Source of the DNA: Macrococcoides animalis
GTDB lineage: Bacteria; Bacillota; Bacilli; Staphylococcales; Staphylococcaceae
Length of the DNA: 64,000 bases
NCBI RefSeq assembly: GCF_047425875.1
Contig: NZ_CP179727.1
Coordinates: 1,612,001 to 1,676,000 of the forward strand
Reading direction: 5' to 3'
Shown: positions 51,579 to 60,835 of the stretch, piece after piece
How the letters are laid out: every line of letters starts with the position of its first letter
Position numbering within the stretch: position 1 is the first letter of the stretch
Program-made: the position numbers and the translations under genes
Notes under the pieces: model-generated
What the model was told of the DNA's origin: nothing
Seen by the model: the letters and a program-made list of their open reading frames with translations, nothing else
Databases searched by the model: none

Positions 51579-52610
51579 ATGAAAGAGGTAAAAGGATATA
51601 TTGGATCATATACAAAGCATGATGGTAAAGGGATTTACAACTTTACACTAGATACAGAAGCGAAGACAATTAAGTCGGTAGAGACTGGTTATGAAGTGCC
51701 TGCATCTACATATATTGTGCAACATGATGACAAACTATATGGTATTAAAAAAGTAGACAGCCAAGCGGGAATCCAAAGTTATCAAATCAAAGAAGATGGT
51801 AGTTTGGAAGTGATTAATGAGAACTTATCTTCAACTGATTCTGCATGTCATATATGGGTTACTAAAGATGGCAAGTATTTATTAGAAGCGGTTTATGGAC
51901 CAGGATTAGTACGCATGTATAAATTAAATTCTGAAACAGGTGAAGTTTTGGAATTAATCGATACAGTACAACAAGAAGGAACTGGACCACATGCTGAACG
52001 TCAAGATCATGCACATACGCATTACATACAAGAAACACCAGACGGTAAATACGCAGTTGCCGTAGATTTAGGCACAGATGAAGTGATTACTTTTACGTTT
52101 GGTGATGAAGGATTTAAACGTGTTCACACATTAGATGTTGAACCAGGAATGGGACCAAGACATTTAGTGTTTAATGAGAATGGAAAATATGCTTATCTTT
52201 TTACAGAGTTAAGCAATGAAGTTGTCGTATTACAATATAATAATGGGCAATTTGAAATGCTTGATAAATTACCGACAGTACCTAGTAATTTTACTGAGAA
52301 TACTCAAGGAGCGGCTATTCGATTGAGCCATGATGGTAAATTTTTATACGCATCAAACCGTGGACATCAGTCAATTGCAGTATTTAAAGTTACAAATGAA
52401 GGTGAAAAAATTGAATTAGTTGAAATCGTTGGAACAGGTGGAGACTGGCCACGAGATTTCAATATTGACCCAAGCGATTCATTCTTAGTATGCGCTCATG
52501 AAGTAGACGGCGTTTTATCTTTATTCGAAAGAGATAAAGAAACAGGTCGATTAACGATGATTGAGAATAACAAACGTGCACCAGAAGGCGTATGTGTACA
52601 ATTTTTATAG
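51579..52610 (+). CDS. pgl: 6-phosphogluconolactonase-type beta-propeller lactonase
   Basis: 343 residues of the YbhE/YkgB seven-blade lactonase family. Blade motifs include GYIGSYTKHDGKGIYNF at the start, HAERQDHAHTHYI, PGMGPRHLVFNENGKYAY, LYASNRGHQSIAVF and GGDWPRDFNIDPS. It would hydrolyse 6-phosphogluconolactone in the pentose phosphate pathway, though family members also act on other lactones. ATG 51579 follows AGGAGGCG; an earlier in-frame ATG at 51555 has no ribosome site. Divergent from the polyamine operon. Confidence 0.88.
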   Translation: MKEVKGYIGSYTKHDGKGIYNFTLDTEAKTIKSVETGYEVPASTYIVQHDDKLYGIKKVDSQAGIQSYQIKEDGSLEVINENLSSTDSACHIWVTKDGKYLLEAVYGPGLVRMYKLNSETGEVLELIDTVQQEGTGPHAERQDHAHTHYIQETPDGKYAVAVDLGTDEVITFTFGDEGFKRVHTLDVEPGMGPRHLVFNENGKYAYLFTELSNEVVVLQYNNGQFEMLDKLPTVPSNFTENTQGAAIRLSHDGKFLYASNRGHQSIAVFKVTNEGEKIELVEIVGTGGDWPRDFNIDPSDSFLVCAHEVDGVLSLFERDKETGRLTMIENNKRAPEGVCVQFL

Positions 52611-52617
52611 TGCTATG

Positions 52618-52648
52618 AATCCTACCTCATTAGGGGTAGGATTTTTTG
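52618..52648 (+). terminator. Terminator of the lactonase gene
   Basis: AATCCTACC / GGTAGGATT with a T6 tail. Confidence 0.85.
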
Positions 52649-52695
52649 TACAACATAAAAAGAAATAAAATAAAAATATAAAAAGAGGGAATTAC

Positions 52696-53466
52696 ATGAA
52701 GATTGCAGTATATCAAATGGAAATTGTTCCTGGTGAACCTGATAAAAATATTGAGAAAGTAAGGTCATGGATAGCTACACTTAAAGATATTGAAATCGCA
52801 GTACTTCCTGAAATGTGGAATACTTCATATATGTTGAATCAGCTGCAAGAGATAACATCTGAAAATGGAGAAAGAGAAATTACAGCAATAAGTGAATTAG
52901 CGAAGCGATATCAAATAAATATTGTTGCAGGGTCCATTGCGGTTAAAGAAAATGGAAAAATCTTTAATCGAGCCATTGTGATAAATAAGATAGGAGAAGT
53001 CATCCATCAATATGATAAATTACATTTAGTACCAATGTTAGATGAACCAAGCTATTTAACTGAAGGGAATAAAATTTCCATATTTGAGATAAATAATGTG
53101 AAAATGGGGATAATCATTTGTTATGACCTACGATTTCCAGAACTATCACGTAAACTAACTTTAAACGGGATAGAGGTATTATTTGTAGTAGCAGAATGGC
53201 CGGTAGAGCGTATAGACCAATTTGAGAAATTATTGTATGCCAGAGCAATTGAAAATCAAGTCTATGTGATTGCAAGTAATAGTATTGGGAAATGTAATGG
53301 AACAATTTTTGGAGGAAAATCGATGGTTATTAACCCGTTAGGTGACGCTTTAACAAAAGGAATACTAGGAGAAGGAACAATTCAGTCTAACATTAATATA
53401 GAAGAAATAAACAAGATTAGAACTGAAATACCATTACTGAATAGCTTGAGAAAAGAAATATACTGA
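52696..53466 (+). CDS. Carbon-nitrogen hydrolase (omega-amidase/Nit2-like)
   Basis: 256-residue nitrilase-superfamily amidase. The Glu-Lys-Cys triad is seen in VLPEMWNT (about residue 41), KLHLVPM (about 110) and IICYDLRFPEL (about 143). The fold and length fit omega-amidases and the staphylococcal hydrolase often found near agr, although no agr locus is present. ATG 52696 follows AGAGGG. Monocistronic, no clear terminator seen. Confidence 0.88.
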   Translation: MKIAVYQMEIVPGEPDKNIEKVRSWIATLKDIEIAVLPEMWNTSYMLNQLQEITSENGEREITAISELAKRYQINIVAGSIAVKENGKIFNRAIVINKIGEVIHQYDKLHLVPMLDEPSYLTEGNKISIFEINNVKMGIIICYDLRFPELSRKLTLNGIEVLFVVAEWPVERIDQFEKLLYARAIENQVYVIASNSIGKCNGTIFGGKSMVINPLGDALTKGILGEGTIQSNINIEEINKIRTEIPLLNSLRKEIY

Positions 53467-53923
53467 AGGAATATGCATTAAAATTTCAAAAACTTAAATG
53501 TCACAAAATTGTCACATTTAAGTACGAATTAAAAAACGACATAATGAATGTAATATAAAAAGCCTATAGTAAAAAAATTTCTATTCAAAATTGTTATAAG
53601 AATATATCAATATCGTAAAATGAATTATTACACTAATTCAGTAAGATTGTGGGAATAGATTAAAAGACAGGAAAAAATTATTACTAAAGAAATCTAATTG
53701 TGTGACGTTATGAGAGTAAAGTTAAATGTAAAAAATAGTAAATAACATGTGCGGAAAATATAGACAAAATAAATCTAAATAATACTGAAAATTATATTAA
53801 TTTAAATCTTAAACGTTCTAATTAAGGTTTACTTACGAATGTAAACCCTTTAAAATTAAAGTGTATAATGTGTTGAATATAGCATTATTGCATTGTTTTT
53901 CAATTTTAAAGGAGGATTTTGTT
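53467..53923. other. 457-bp AT-rich leader region of the Sdr-like gene
   Basis: Contains TGTCACA direct repeats (53502-53519), no open frame of note, an inverted repeat GGTTTAC/GTAAACC at 53826-53848 and a TATAAT-type box (GTATAATG, about 53862) near the surface-protein gene. Long regulatory leaders are usual upstream of such adhesins. Confidence 0.55.
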
Positions 53924-56329
53924 ATGAAAAAATCAAACAAAAGTAAGATGGATTTCCTACCTAACAGATTAAATAAGTTTTCTATTAGAAAATTTTCGTC
54001 TGTAGGTACAGCGTCAATTCTTATCGGATCTTTAATGTTTTTAGGAAATCAAGCAAATGCGGAAGAAACATCAACAGCTGCTGCAGATAAGACGCCAACC
54101 ACTGAAGAAGTACAAGCAACATCAGAAGCTACATATACTATTGGAGACAAGACTTGGTATGACTACAACAAAAATAATATGTATGATGCTGCAGAAGATA
54201 AAGGAATTGCTAATATCAAAGTAAAAGTATACGAATATGGTGGAGCTCTAGTTGGAGAAACTGTTTCGGATGCGAATGGTAACTGGAGTATTTCAGGACT
54301 GAAAAACGGAAAATACAAAGTAAGCTTCGAAGCACCCGATTTAACTTATCAAGCAGTGCGACAAAATGAACATATGGGAACAGGACAAAACTCTGTTGGT
54401 CCAACAGATGCTCTATTTGAAATTAATGGATCAGACAATTTTAATCTAGATCAAGGATACATCGTACCTGGATACAATATTGATGATCCAGGAAAAATTG
54501 ATCCACCAAAAGAAGAACCAAAACCGGATCCAGTTGAACCGGAACCAACACCAGTTGAACCGGAACCAACACCAGTTGAACCAGAACCAACGCCGGACAC
54601 TGGAACATATTCTTTAGGTGATAAAGTATGGGCTGATAAATTAGAAGAAGATACAAAAGCGCCAAATAATGTTCAAGACGCTGACGAAGTAGGTATTGAA
54701 GGTATTAAAGTAACGTTACATGATTATGCGGGTAACTTTGTAGGTGAAACTTACACTGATGCTAACGGTCAATACAGATTTGACAACTTACCAAACGGAA
54801 CTTACCGTGTTGACTTTGAAACACCGCTTGGCTGGTCACCAGTAATTGCTAACTTAGGAAACGAAGTTATTGATTCAGACGGACCAGTTGCAGTATTAGC
54901 AGATATCAAAGGTGCTAATAACATGGATGTTGATCAAGGTTACGTTAACAATGGTGGTGGAGCTGTAACGCCAGACCCAACACCAATTCCAGACCCAGTT
55001 AAACCAGATGGTAAATACTCTATCGGGGATAAAGTATGGTGGGATGATCAAGCTAAAGAAGGAAACTTAGATAATTTACAAGATGCTAACGAAGCTCCAG
55101 TTAAAGGATTAAAAGTTACAATTAAAGATGAATCAGGTAACTTAATTGATACGAAATACACTGATGACAATGGTCATTATCAATTTGATAACTTACCAAA
55201 CGGAACTTACATCGTTAACTTCCATAATCCATTAGATTGGCAGCCAGTAATCGCTAACTTAGAAGCAGATTTACATGATGTAATTGATTCAGATGGACCG
55301 ACTGATGTACGTGTAGTAATCAATGGTGCAAGCAACTTTAATGTAGATCAAGGTTATGTACTAAAGACTGATTCTCCTGCACCAGTTGACCCGGTTGATC
55401 CACCAACAGATCCGGTTGACCCACCAACAGATCCGGTAACGCCTCCTGGTGGTGGAGAACCATCACCATTACCATTACCACCAGAAGTATGTACGGTAGT
55501 TTCAATTGGAGACGGAACACCTGGAAACCTATCAATTGGAAACAAAGTATGGTGGGATGCAAACCGTAATAACATGCAAGATGCTGGAGAACACCCAGTT
55601 GTAGGTCTACGTGTATCTTTACGTGACTATGCTGGTAACACAATTGATGAGACATACACTAATGCTTGGGGAGAATACGCGTTCCACGGTTTAGCAGAAG
55701 GAACATACATTGTAAACTTCCATAACCCATTAGATTGGTCACCAGTAATTGCAAATATCGAAGCAGATTTACATGATGAAGTTGATTCAGATGGACCGAC
55801 TGATGTTATCGTTAACTTAAAAGATAAATCTAATGCAAATGTAGACCAAGGATATTACGGTGAAGGCCAAGCTGGACCTGACTGTGATACTGGTGTAACA
55901 CCACCTGGAGATAAAGACCCAGTAACACCACCTGGAGATAAAGACCCAGTAACACCACCTGGAGACAAAGACCCAGTAACACCACCTGGAGATAAAGACC
56001 CAGTAACACCACCTGGAGACAAAGACCCAGTAACACCACCTGGAGACAAAGATCCAGTAACACCTCCAGCAGACAATGGTGGAGATGATAAAGGTGGAGA
56101 TGACAACTCTACGCCATTAACACCTCCTACTGATAGTGGAACAACACCTCCTGCTTCAGGAAATGTTGATACACCTAAAGCTTTAGACACTGCTCAACCT
56201 GCTGAAGGTCAATTACCTGATACAGGGGAAGCAAGTAACGCAGCATTAGCAACAGGTGCAGCTGCTGCAGCATTAGCTGGTGGCGCATTAATCGTTGCTT
56301 CTCGTAAAAGAAAAGAAGAAGAAATTTAA
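53924..56329 (+). CDS. Sdr-like LPXTG surface protein with four SdrD-B domains
   Basis: 801 residues from ATG 53924 (AAAGGAGG upstream). In order: YSIRK-type signal (FSIRKFSSVGTASILIGS) ending QANA, a short acidic linker, four SdrD B-like domains beginning IGDKTWYD (about 75), LGDKVWAD (about 230), IGDKVWWD (about 365) and IGNKVWWD (about 530), PVEPEPT linkers, six VTPPGDKDP repeats (about 658-711), LPDTGE, a membrane helix and RKRKEEEI. B domains are calcium-stabilised spacers; the ligand-binding A region of classical Sdr proteins is absent, so adhesive function is uncertain. Confidence 0.93.
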   Translation: MKKSNKSKMDFLPNRLNKFSIRKFSSVGTASILIGSLMFLGNQANAEETSTAAADKTPTTEEVQATSEATYTIGDKTWYDYNKNNMYDAAEDKGIANIKVKVYEYGGALVGETVSDANGNWSISGLKNGKYKVSFEAPDLTYQAVRQNEHMGTGQNSVGPTDALFEINGSDNFNLDQGYIVPGYNIDDPGKIDPPKEEPKPDPVEPEPTPVEPEPTPVEPEPTPDTGTYSLGDKVWADKLEEDTKAPNNVQDADEVGIEGIKVTLHDYAGNFVGETYTDANGQYRFDNLPNGTYRVDFETPLGWSPVIANLGNEVIDSDGPVAVLADIKGANNMDVDQGYVNNGGGAVTPDPTPIPDPVKPDGKYSIGDKVWWDDQAKEGNLDNLQDANEAPVKGLKVTIKDESGNLIDTKYTDDNGHYQFDNLPNGTYIVNFHNPLDWQPVIANLEADLHDVIDSDGPTDVRVVINGASNFNVDQGYVLKTDSPAPVDPVDPPTDPVDPPTDPVTPPGGGEPSPLPLPPEVCTVVSIGDGTPGNLSIGNKVWWDANRNNMQDAGEHPVVGLRVSLRDYAGNTIDETYTNAWGEYAFHGLAEGTYIVNFHNPLDWSPVIANIEADLHDEVDSDGPTDVIVNLKDKSNANVDQGYYGEGQAGPDCDTGVTPPGDKDPVTPPGDKDPVTPPGDKDPVTPPGDKDPVTPPGDKDPVTPPGDKDPVTPPADNGGDDKGGDDNSTPLTPPTDSGTTPPASGNVDTPKALDTAQPAEGQLPDTGEASNAALATGAAAAALAGGALIVASRKRKEEEI
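55895..56056 (+). repeat. Tandem 27-bp repeats (six units) in the Sdr-like gene
   Basis: Six units each encoding VTPPGDKDP with only silent T/C changes, followed by a degenerate seventh. Copy number is likely to vary between strains. Confidence 0.9.
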
Positions 56330-56340
56330 ATTAAAGTACT

Positions 56341-56372
56341 AAAAAGGAAGGTCAATGTGACCTTCCTTTTTA
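56341..56372. terminator. Bidirectional terminator after the Sdr-like gene
   Basis: AAAAAGGAAGGTCA-ATG-TGACCTTCCTTTTT. Confidence 0.92.
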
Positions 56373-56394
56373 TGTTGTTCTGTTTGGATAAATT

Positions 56395-57765
56395 TTATTT
56401 AAATACTTGTTTTATATATCTGAATTTACCTTTGTAAGGAGGGAACATAATACCAGATTCCAACTTAGTACTTTTCGTCATATAGCCTTTTTGGTGGCTG
56501 AATAATTCAAATGTATATTTACCATGGTAATGCCCAATGCCTGAATGGCCCACTCCGCCGAAAGGTAAGTAAGGATTAGCAACGTGCATTATTGTGTCGT
56601 TTACGCATCCTCCACCAAATGAAACTCGGTTAAATACATCTCTAACAAAGTCGTAATCATCACTAAAAATATATAAAGCAAGTGGCTTTTCAAACCCTTT
56701 AATAATAGGGAATATTTCTTCTTTATCGTTATAACCGATTATCGGTAAAATCGGTCCGAATATTTCTTCTTTCATTGTTAAATCATTTAGTCGCGCATCA
56801 ATTATAGTTGGATCAATATGTAATACATCTGCTTTCGAATTACCTCCGATTAATATGCGTTCACTTGCTTCTTCAATCATTGCTGTTAAACGGTTAAAAT
56901 GTTGATCATGAATGATATTACCGTAATCTTCACTTTCAATCGAATTATCACCATAAAATTCTTTTAAAGTGGATTTCATTGCTTTAATGAATTTGTCTTT
57001 AATCTTATTATCAATTAAAACATAATCTGGTGCGACACAAGTTTGTCCTGCGTTCATGAATTTCCCAAATGCAATGCGTTCTGCAGCAACTTTAATATTC
57101 GCTGACTCATCAACAATTGTAGGGCTTTTGCCACCTAATTCAAGTGTTACTGGTGTTAAATGTTTACTCGCTTTTTCGTAAACGATTTGGCCAACTTTTG
57201 GACTGCCTGTAAAGAATATATAATCAAAACGAGTATCAAGTAATGCTGAGGTGACTTCTTTTTCACCTTGAACAACATGAACATGTTCTGGTGCAAATAC
57301 TTCTTGTAAAATTTGCTCAATCATCATACTTGTTTGTGGTGTGTGTTCAGAAGGTTTCACGACAACACAATTTCCTGCAGCAATAGCGCCAATTAGTGGA
57401 GACATTACGAGTTGGAAAGGATAATTGAATGGTCCGATGATTAGTACTGTACCATATGGTTCATACATCACATAACTTTTGCCTGGAAATTGCATCATCG
57501 GTGTATTAATTGATTTCTTTCTACTCCAATTTTTAATTTCTTTAATATAGGTTGTAAGTTCTTTTAATACAATCCCGATTTCGGTAGCATAAGCTTCAAC
57601 TTTCCCTTTGCCTAAATCACTATTTAATGCATCCATGATATCAGTTTCATGCGCTTTAATTGCTTTTTTGAGCGCTTTTAGTTTCTTTCTTCTGAATTTA
57701 ATTTGTTTTGTCTCATGTGTTTCGAAATAGTTTTGCATATTCTTAATATCTTCTTGGATTTTCAT
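56395..57765 (-). CDS. Class 3-type aldehyde dehydrogenase
   Basis: 456 residues, shorter than class 1/2 enzymes as expected for class 3. Motifs: GPFNYPFQL, TGSPKVGQ (cofactor loop), TLELGGKSP (general-base Glu), NAGQTCVAPDY (catalytic Cys), EIFGPILP and GVGHSGIGHYHGKYTFELF near the end. It oxidises medium- or long-chain or aromatic aldehydes with NAD(P). ATG 57765 with GGAGG. Divergent from the oxidoreductase at 57843. Confidence 0.9.
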   Translation of the reverse strand: MKIQEDIKNMQNYFETHETKQIKFRRKKLKALKKAIKAHETDIMDALNSDLGKGKVEAYATEIGIVLKELTTYIKEIKNWSRKKSINTPMMQFPGKSYVMYEPYGTVLIIGPFNYPFQLVMSPLIGAIAAGNCVVVKPSEHTPQTSMMIEQILQEVFAPEHVHVVQGEKEVTSALLDTRFDYIFFTGSPKVGQIVYEKASKHLTPVTLELGGKSPTIVDESANIKVAAERIAFGKFMNAGQTCVAPDYVLIDNKIKDKFIKAMKSTLKEFYGDNSIESEDYGNIIHDQHFNRLTAMIEEASERILIGGNSKADVLHIDPTIIDARLNDLTMKEEIFGPILPIIGYNDKEEIFPIIKGFEKPLALYIFSDDYDFVRDVFNRVSFGGGCVNDTIMHVANPYLPFGGVGHSGIGHYHGKYTFELFSHQKGYMTKSTKLESGIMFPPYKGKFRYIKQVFK

Positions 57766-57842
57766 GAAAATTCCTCCATTAACTTTAATTAAGGTGTATA
57801 CTATTTAATAAATATATGAAAATAAAATCTGGGGTGAAGTAA

Positions 57843-58805
57843 ATGAAATTTGGTCTTATCGGCACGAATTGGATAACAGACCGCTTTATAGAAGCGGGGA
57901 TAACAGTACCTGAATTTGAACTGCATAGTGTATATTCAAGAACGATAGAACGCGCACAGAGTTTCGCAGAAAAACATAAAATCCCTAACTTTACAGACGA
58001 CATGGATGTATTATTAAATGATCCTTCTGTTGAAGTTATCTATATTGCTACTCCAAATATATTACATCATCAGCAAGCAATACAAGCAATGAATCACGGG
58101 AAACATGTATTATGCGAAAAACCCATAGCTACGAGTGAGAAGAATTTTAATTTAATGATTCAAGCGATGCAAAACAATAATGTGTATTTCATGGAAGCAA
58201 TGAAAAGTATTTATTCACCATCTTTTATGAAATTACACGATTGGATACAAGAAATTGGTGAGATTCGCCGAGCAAACTTTCATTACAATCAATACTCTTC
58301 TCGCTACGATAAATACAAAGAAGGTATAATTGAAAATGCTTTTAAACCTGAATTAGGTAATGGTGCATTAATGGATCTTGGTGTATATACAATAAGTCCA
58401 TTAGTCAATCTATTTGGTATGCCGAAGACGATTCAGGCAATCGGAAAATTATTATCTACAGGTGCAGATGGGCAAGGTACAATTATATGTAACCACCATC
58501 AAATGACGTCAGTATTAAGTTATTCCAAAATAATAGATAGTCATTTGCCATCTGAAATTATTGGGGAAGAGGGCATAATATTAATCGATAAAATCTCTGC
58601 TCCGAATAAAGTTCAAAAATTAAATAGAAATGGTGAAGTCATTGACGAAATCATAAGTGAGGCACCACCAATGTCTTATGAAATTAAGCATTTTATAGAT
58701 GCTGTTAAAAATAAAGACATTAATGCCTTAAATTTAGAGACGACACATCACACAATGAAAGTGTTAGATGAAGTAAAAAAACAAATTGGCATTTTAATTA
58801 AATAA
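57843..58805 (+). CDS. Gfo/Idh/MocA-family oxidoreductase
   Basis: 320-residue NAD(P)-dependent dehydrogenase. The N-terminal Rossmann domain starts KFGLIGTNWI and contains IYIATPNILHHQQ and HGKHVLCEKPIA with the conserved EKP; the C-terminal domain has LMDLGVYTISP. Substrates are usually sugars, inositols or related polyols; not predictable here. GGGGTGA precedes the ATG. Confidence 0.88.
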   Translation: MKFGLIGTNWITDRFIEAGITVPEFELHSVYSRTIERAQSFAEKHKIPNFTDDMDVLLNDPSVEVIYIATPNILHHQQAIQAMNHGKHVLCEKPIATSEKNFNLMIQAMQNNNVYFMEAMKSIYSPSFMKLHDWIQEIGEIRRANFHYNQYSSRYDKYKEGIIENAFKPELGNGALMDLGVYTISPLVNLFGMPKTIQAIGKLLSTGADGQGTIICNHHQMTSVLSYSKIIDSHLPSEIIGEEGIILIDKISAPNKVQKLNRNGEVIDEIISEAPPMSYEIKHFIDAVKNKDINALNLETTHHTMKVLDEVKKQIGILIK

Positions 58806-58872
58806 GATATTGATTATTCTGAAAATTTAAATTATAATAATGACATACCATTTTTTCATTCTTTCAAATATT

Positions 58873-58901
58873 AAAAAGAGACGCATCTTGCGTCTCTTTT
58901 G
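58873..58901. terminator. Bidirectional terminator
   Basis: AAAAGAGACGC-ATCTT-GCGTCTCTTTT between convergent genes. Confidence 0.88.
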
Positions 58902-59171
58902 TTATTTAATGAGATATTGTAAACTCTTATCTCTTTCCATAACATTACGTGCATAAGAACATAATGGAATGATTTTTAAATTATTTTCTTTTGCATAATC
59001 TGTCACTTTAAGGACAAGATCCTTGGCAATACCTTGACCACGAAGTTTTGGATCAGTGTATGTGTGATCTATTACAATAGTATCTTGTCCAGATGGTTTG
59101 AATGTAATTTCAGCATCGGGGTATGATTTATCACCGATGTAAAATATATTATCACCTTGTATAATATCCAT
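58902..59171 (-). CDS. Small GNAT-family N-acetyltransferase (YjdJ-like)
   Basis: 89 residues: only the acetyl-CoA-binding core of a GNAT, with HTYTDPKLRGQGIAKDLV (pyrophosphate loop RGQGIA) and KIIPLCSYA. This short class is common in staphylococci; the acceptor is unknown. ATG 59171 with GAGGTG. It precedes no gene and follows ppaC by 39 bases on the same strand, so it may share that transcript. Confidence 0.85.
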   Translation of the reverse strand: MDIIQGDNIFYIGDKSYPDAEITFKPSGQDTIVIDHTYTDPKLRGQGIAKDLVLKVTDYAKENNLKIIPLCSYARNVMERDKSLQYLIK

Positions 59172-59210
59172 TACTTATCACCTCGATTCAAAAAAACGTT
59201 CGACGCCATT

Positions 59211-60128
59211 TTAAGATAATGCTTCTGTTAATTGTGGGACTACTTGTTTCTTACGTGAAACAACGCCTTCAAGTAATGCTGTATTATTGTCTAAGGCAAC
59301 ATTGAAAGCTTTTGTAACAGCTTCTTGTTGTTGTCCTAATGCTAACACCTTAGAGTTAGAGTTTAAGATATCAGTTACAACTAATAGGAATAGTGCATAG
59401 CCTTCTTGTGCAGTTTCTGCATTTATCGCATTTTCTAATTCTTCTTGTCGACTTAAAACTTCATCAATATCAACAGTGTTTACTTGTGCAACGCGAACTT
59501 CATATTCACCCATAGAGAATGATTTTGCATCGATATTTAATAATTCTTCTGGAGTTTTGTCAGATGTTTTCGCACCTGCTTTTAACATTTCTAATCCGTA
59601 TGTTTCTAAATCAATGTTAGCAATTGCAGCTAATTCCTGTGCAGCATTAACGTCTTCTTCGGTACATGTTGGAGATTTAAATAATAGTGAATCTGAAATA
59701 ATTGCAGAAACCATTAGGCCAGCAATCTCAGGTTTAATTTCAACACCATATTCTTTATACATTTTGTTTAAGATTGTCGCTGTACATCCTACAGGTTCAG
59801 CACGGTAGTATAAAGGTCCAGCAGTTTCAAAGTTTGCAATACGATGATGATCTACTACCATTAAGATGTTTGCATCTTCAATTCCATCAGCTGATTGTTG
59901 GAACTCGTTATGATCCACTAAAATAACATCTTCACCATGTAAGCGTTCAATTACACGTGGTGCATTTAAGTTGAAATGTTTTAATGCAAATTCAGTTTCA
60001 CCATTTAAATCCCCTAAACGCACCGCTTCAATATCTTTTCCTAAAGCTTTTTGTAAGTCTTCCATTACTAAAGCTGATGTTACTGTATCAGTATCTGGGT
60101 TTTTGTGTCCGAAAGTTAAAATTTTCAT
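59211..60128 (-). CDS. ppaC: Manganese-dependent inorganic pyrophosphatase PpaC
   Basis: 305-residue family II pyrophosphatase. DHH-superfamily ligands: FGHKNPDTDTV (about residues 5-15), VDHNEF (about 72), MVVDHHRI (about 90-97) and the C-terminal SRKKQVVPQL substrate motif. It drives biosynthesis by hydrolysing pyrophosphate in the cytosol. ATG 60128 with AAAGGAG. Confidence 0.95.
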   Translation of the reverse strand: MKILTFGHKNPDTDTVTSALVMEDLQKALGKDIEAVRLGDLNGETEFALKHFNLNAPRVIERLHGEDVILVDHNEFQQSADGIEDANILMVVDHHRIANFETAGPLYYRAEPVGCTATILNKMYKEYGVEIKPEIAGLMVSAIISDSLLFKSPTCTEEDVNAAQELAAIANIDLETYGLEMLKAGAKTSDKTPEELLNIDAKSFSMGEYEVRVAQVNTVDIDEVLSRQEELENAINAETAQEGYALFLLVVTDILNSNSKVLALGQQQEAVTKAFNVALDNNTALLEGVVSRKKQVVPQLTEALS

Positions 60129-60172
60129 GAATAGTCTCCTTTAATTGTAATCTATCCTTTATTTTATCACGA

Positions 60173-60730
60173 TTAATCTATCTCTTCTACAGTCATGCCT
60201 AATACATTTTTGAAGTGTGCTAGCGCAAACTTGTGTCCATCTGAATTAAATGATGCGACAGCATGCTCATCAACAACCATATCAAATCCTAAATTGTAAC
60301 CATCTACTGCTGTATGCAATACACAGATGTCTGTACACACACCAGCAAGTTCTATCGTATTAATATTTCTCTCTCGTAATAATTGGAACAGTGGAGTGCC
60401 GCTAAATGCACTATAACGCATTTTATCAATCCAAAACACATTTTTCTTATCTTGATCGCGTAAGTATAATTGATGCAGTTTGCCGTATAAATTGCGTCCT
60501 GCTGTCCCTTTAATATTATGTGGTGGGAACAGTCTAGTCTCTGGATGCAAAGTATCATTCTCAAAATGCATATCCATTAACACGAATATAGGTGCTTCTT
60601 TTGCCATATAAGCTTCCCATTTCTTAGCTATTGTATCTTCTAATACTATAGCGGGCTTCCCACATGTTAATTTTCCGTTTAATGCTACAAAATCATTTGA
60701 ATAGTCAATTAAAAGTAGTGCATTAGTCAT
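60173..60730 (-). CDS. pncA: Nicotinamidase/isochorismatase family hydrolase (PncA-like)
   Basis: 185 residues from ATG 60730 (GGAGACGAC upstream). Catalytic triad in LLIDYSNDF (Asp9), WIDKMRYSAF (Lys near 91) and GVCTDICVLHTA (Cys near 130); MDMHF has the metal-binding Asp/His. It most likely converts nicotinamide to nicotinate in NAD salvage. It lies 44 bases upstream of ppaC on the same strand. Confidence 0.88.
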   Translation of the reverse strand: MTNALLLIDYSNDFVALNGKLTCGKPAIVLEDTIAKKWEAYMAKEAPIFVLMDMHFENDTLHPETRLFPPHNIKGTAGRNLYGKLHQLYLRDQDKKNVFWIDKMRYSAFSGTPLFQLLRERNINTIELAGVCTDICVLHTAVDGYNLGFDMVVDEHAVASFNSDGHKFALAHFKNVLGMTVEEID

Positions 60731-60835
60731 GTTTGTCGTCTCCTTCAATATCATAATAATTAATTTAATAGTATAAACACTTAAATTAAGGGTATAATCT
60801 TAATTACAATTATAAATGATTTGAAGGTGTAATAA

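Noticed and set aside
55895..56056. Tandem 27-bp repeats as a CRISPR array
   Set aside because: Units are contiguous without spacers and encode a protein stalk.
55855..56190. Minus-strand open frame of 111 codons rich in SPGGVTGSL repeats
   Set aside because: It is the complement of the VTPPGDKDP repeat region of the Sdr-like gene; the repeat keeps several frames open. No ribosome site or separate promoter.
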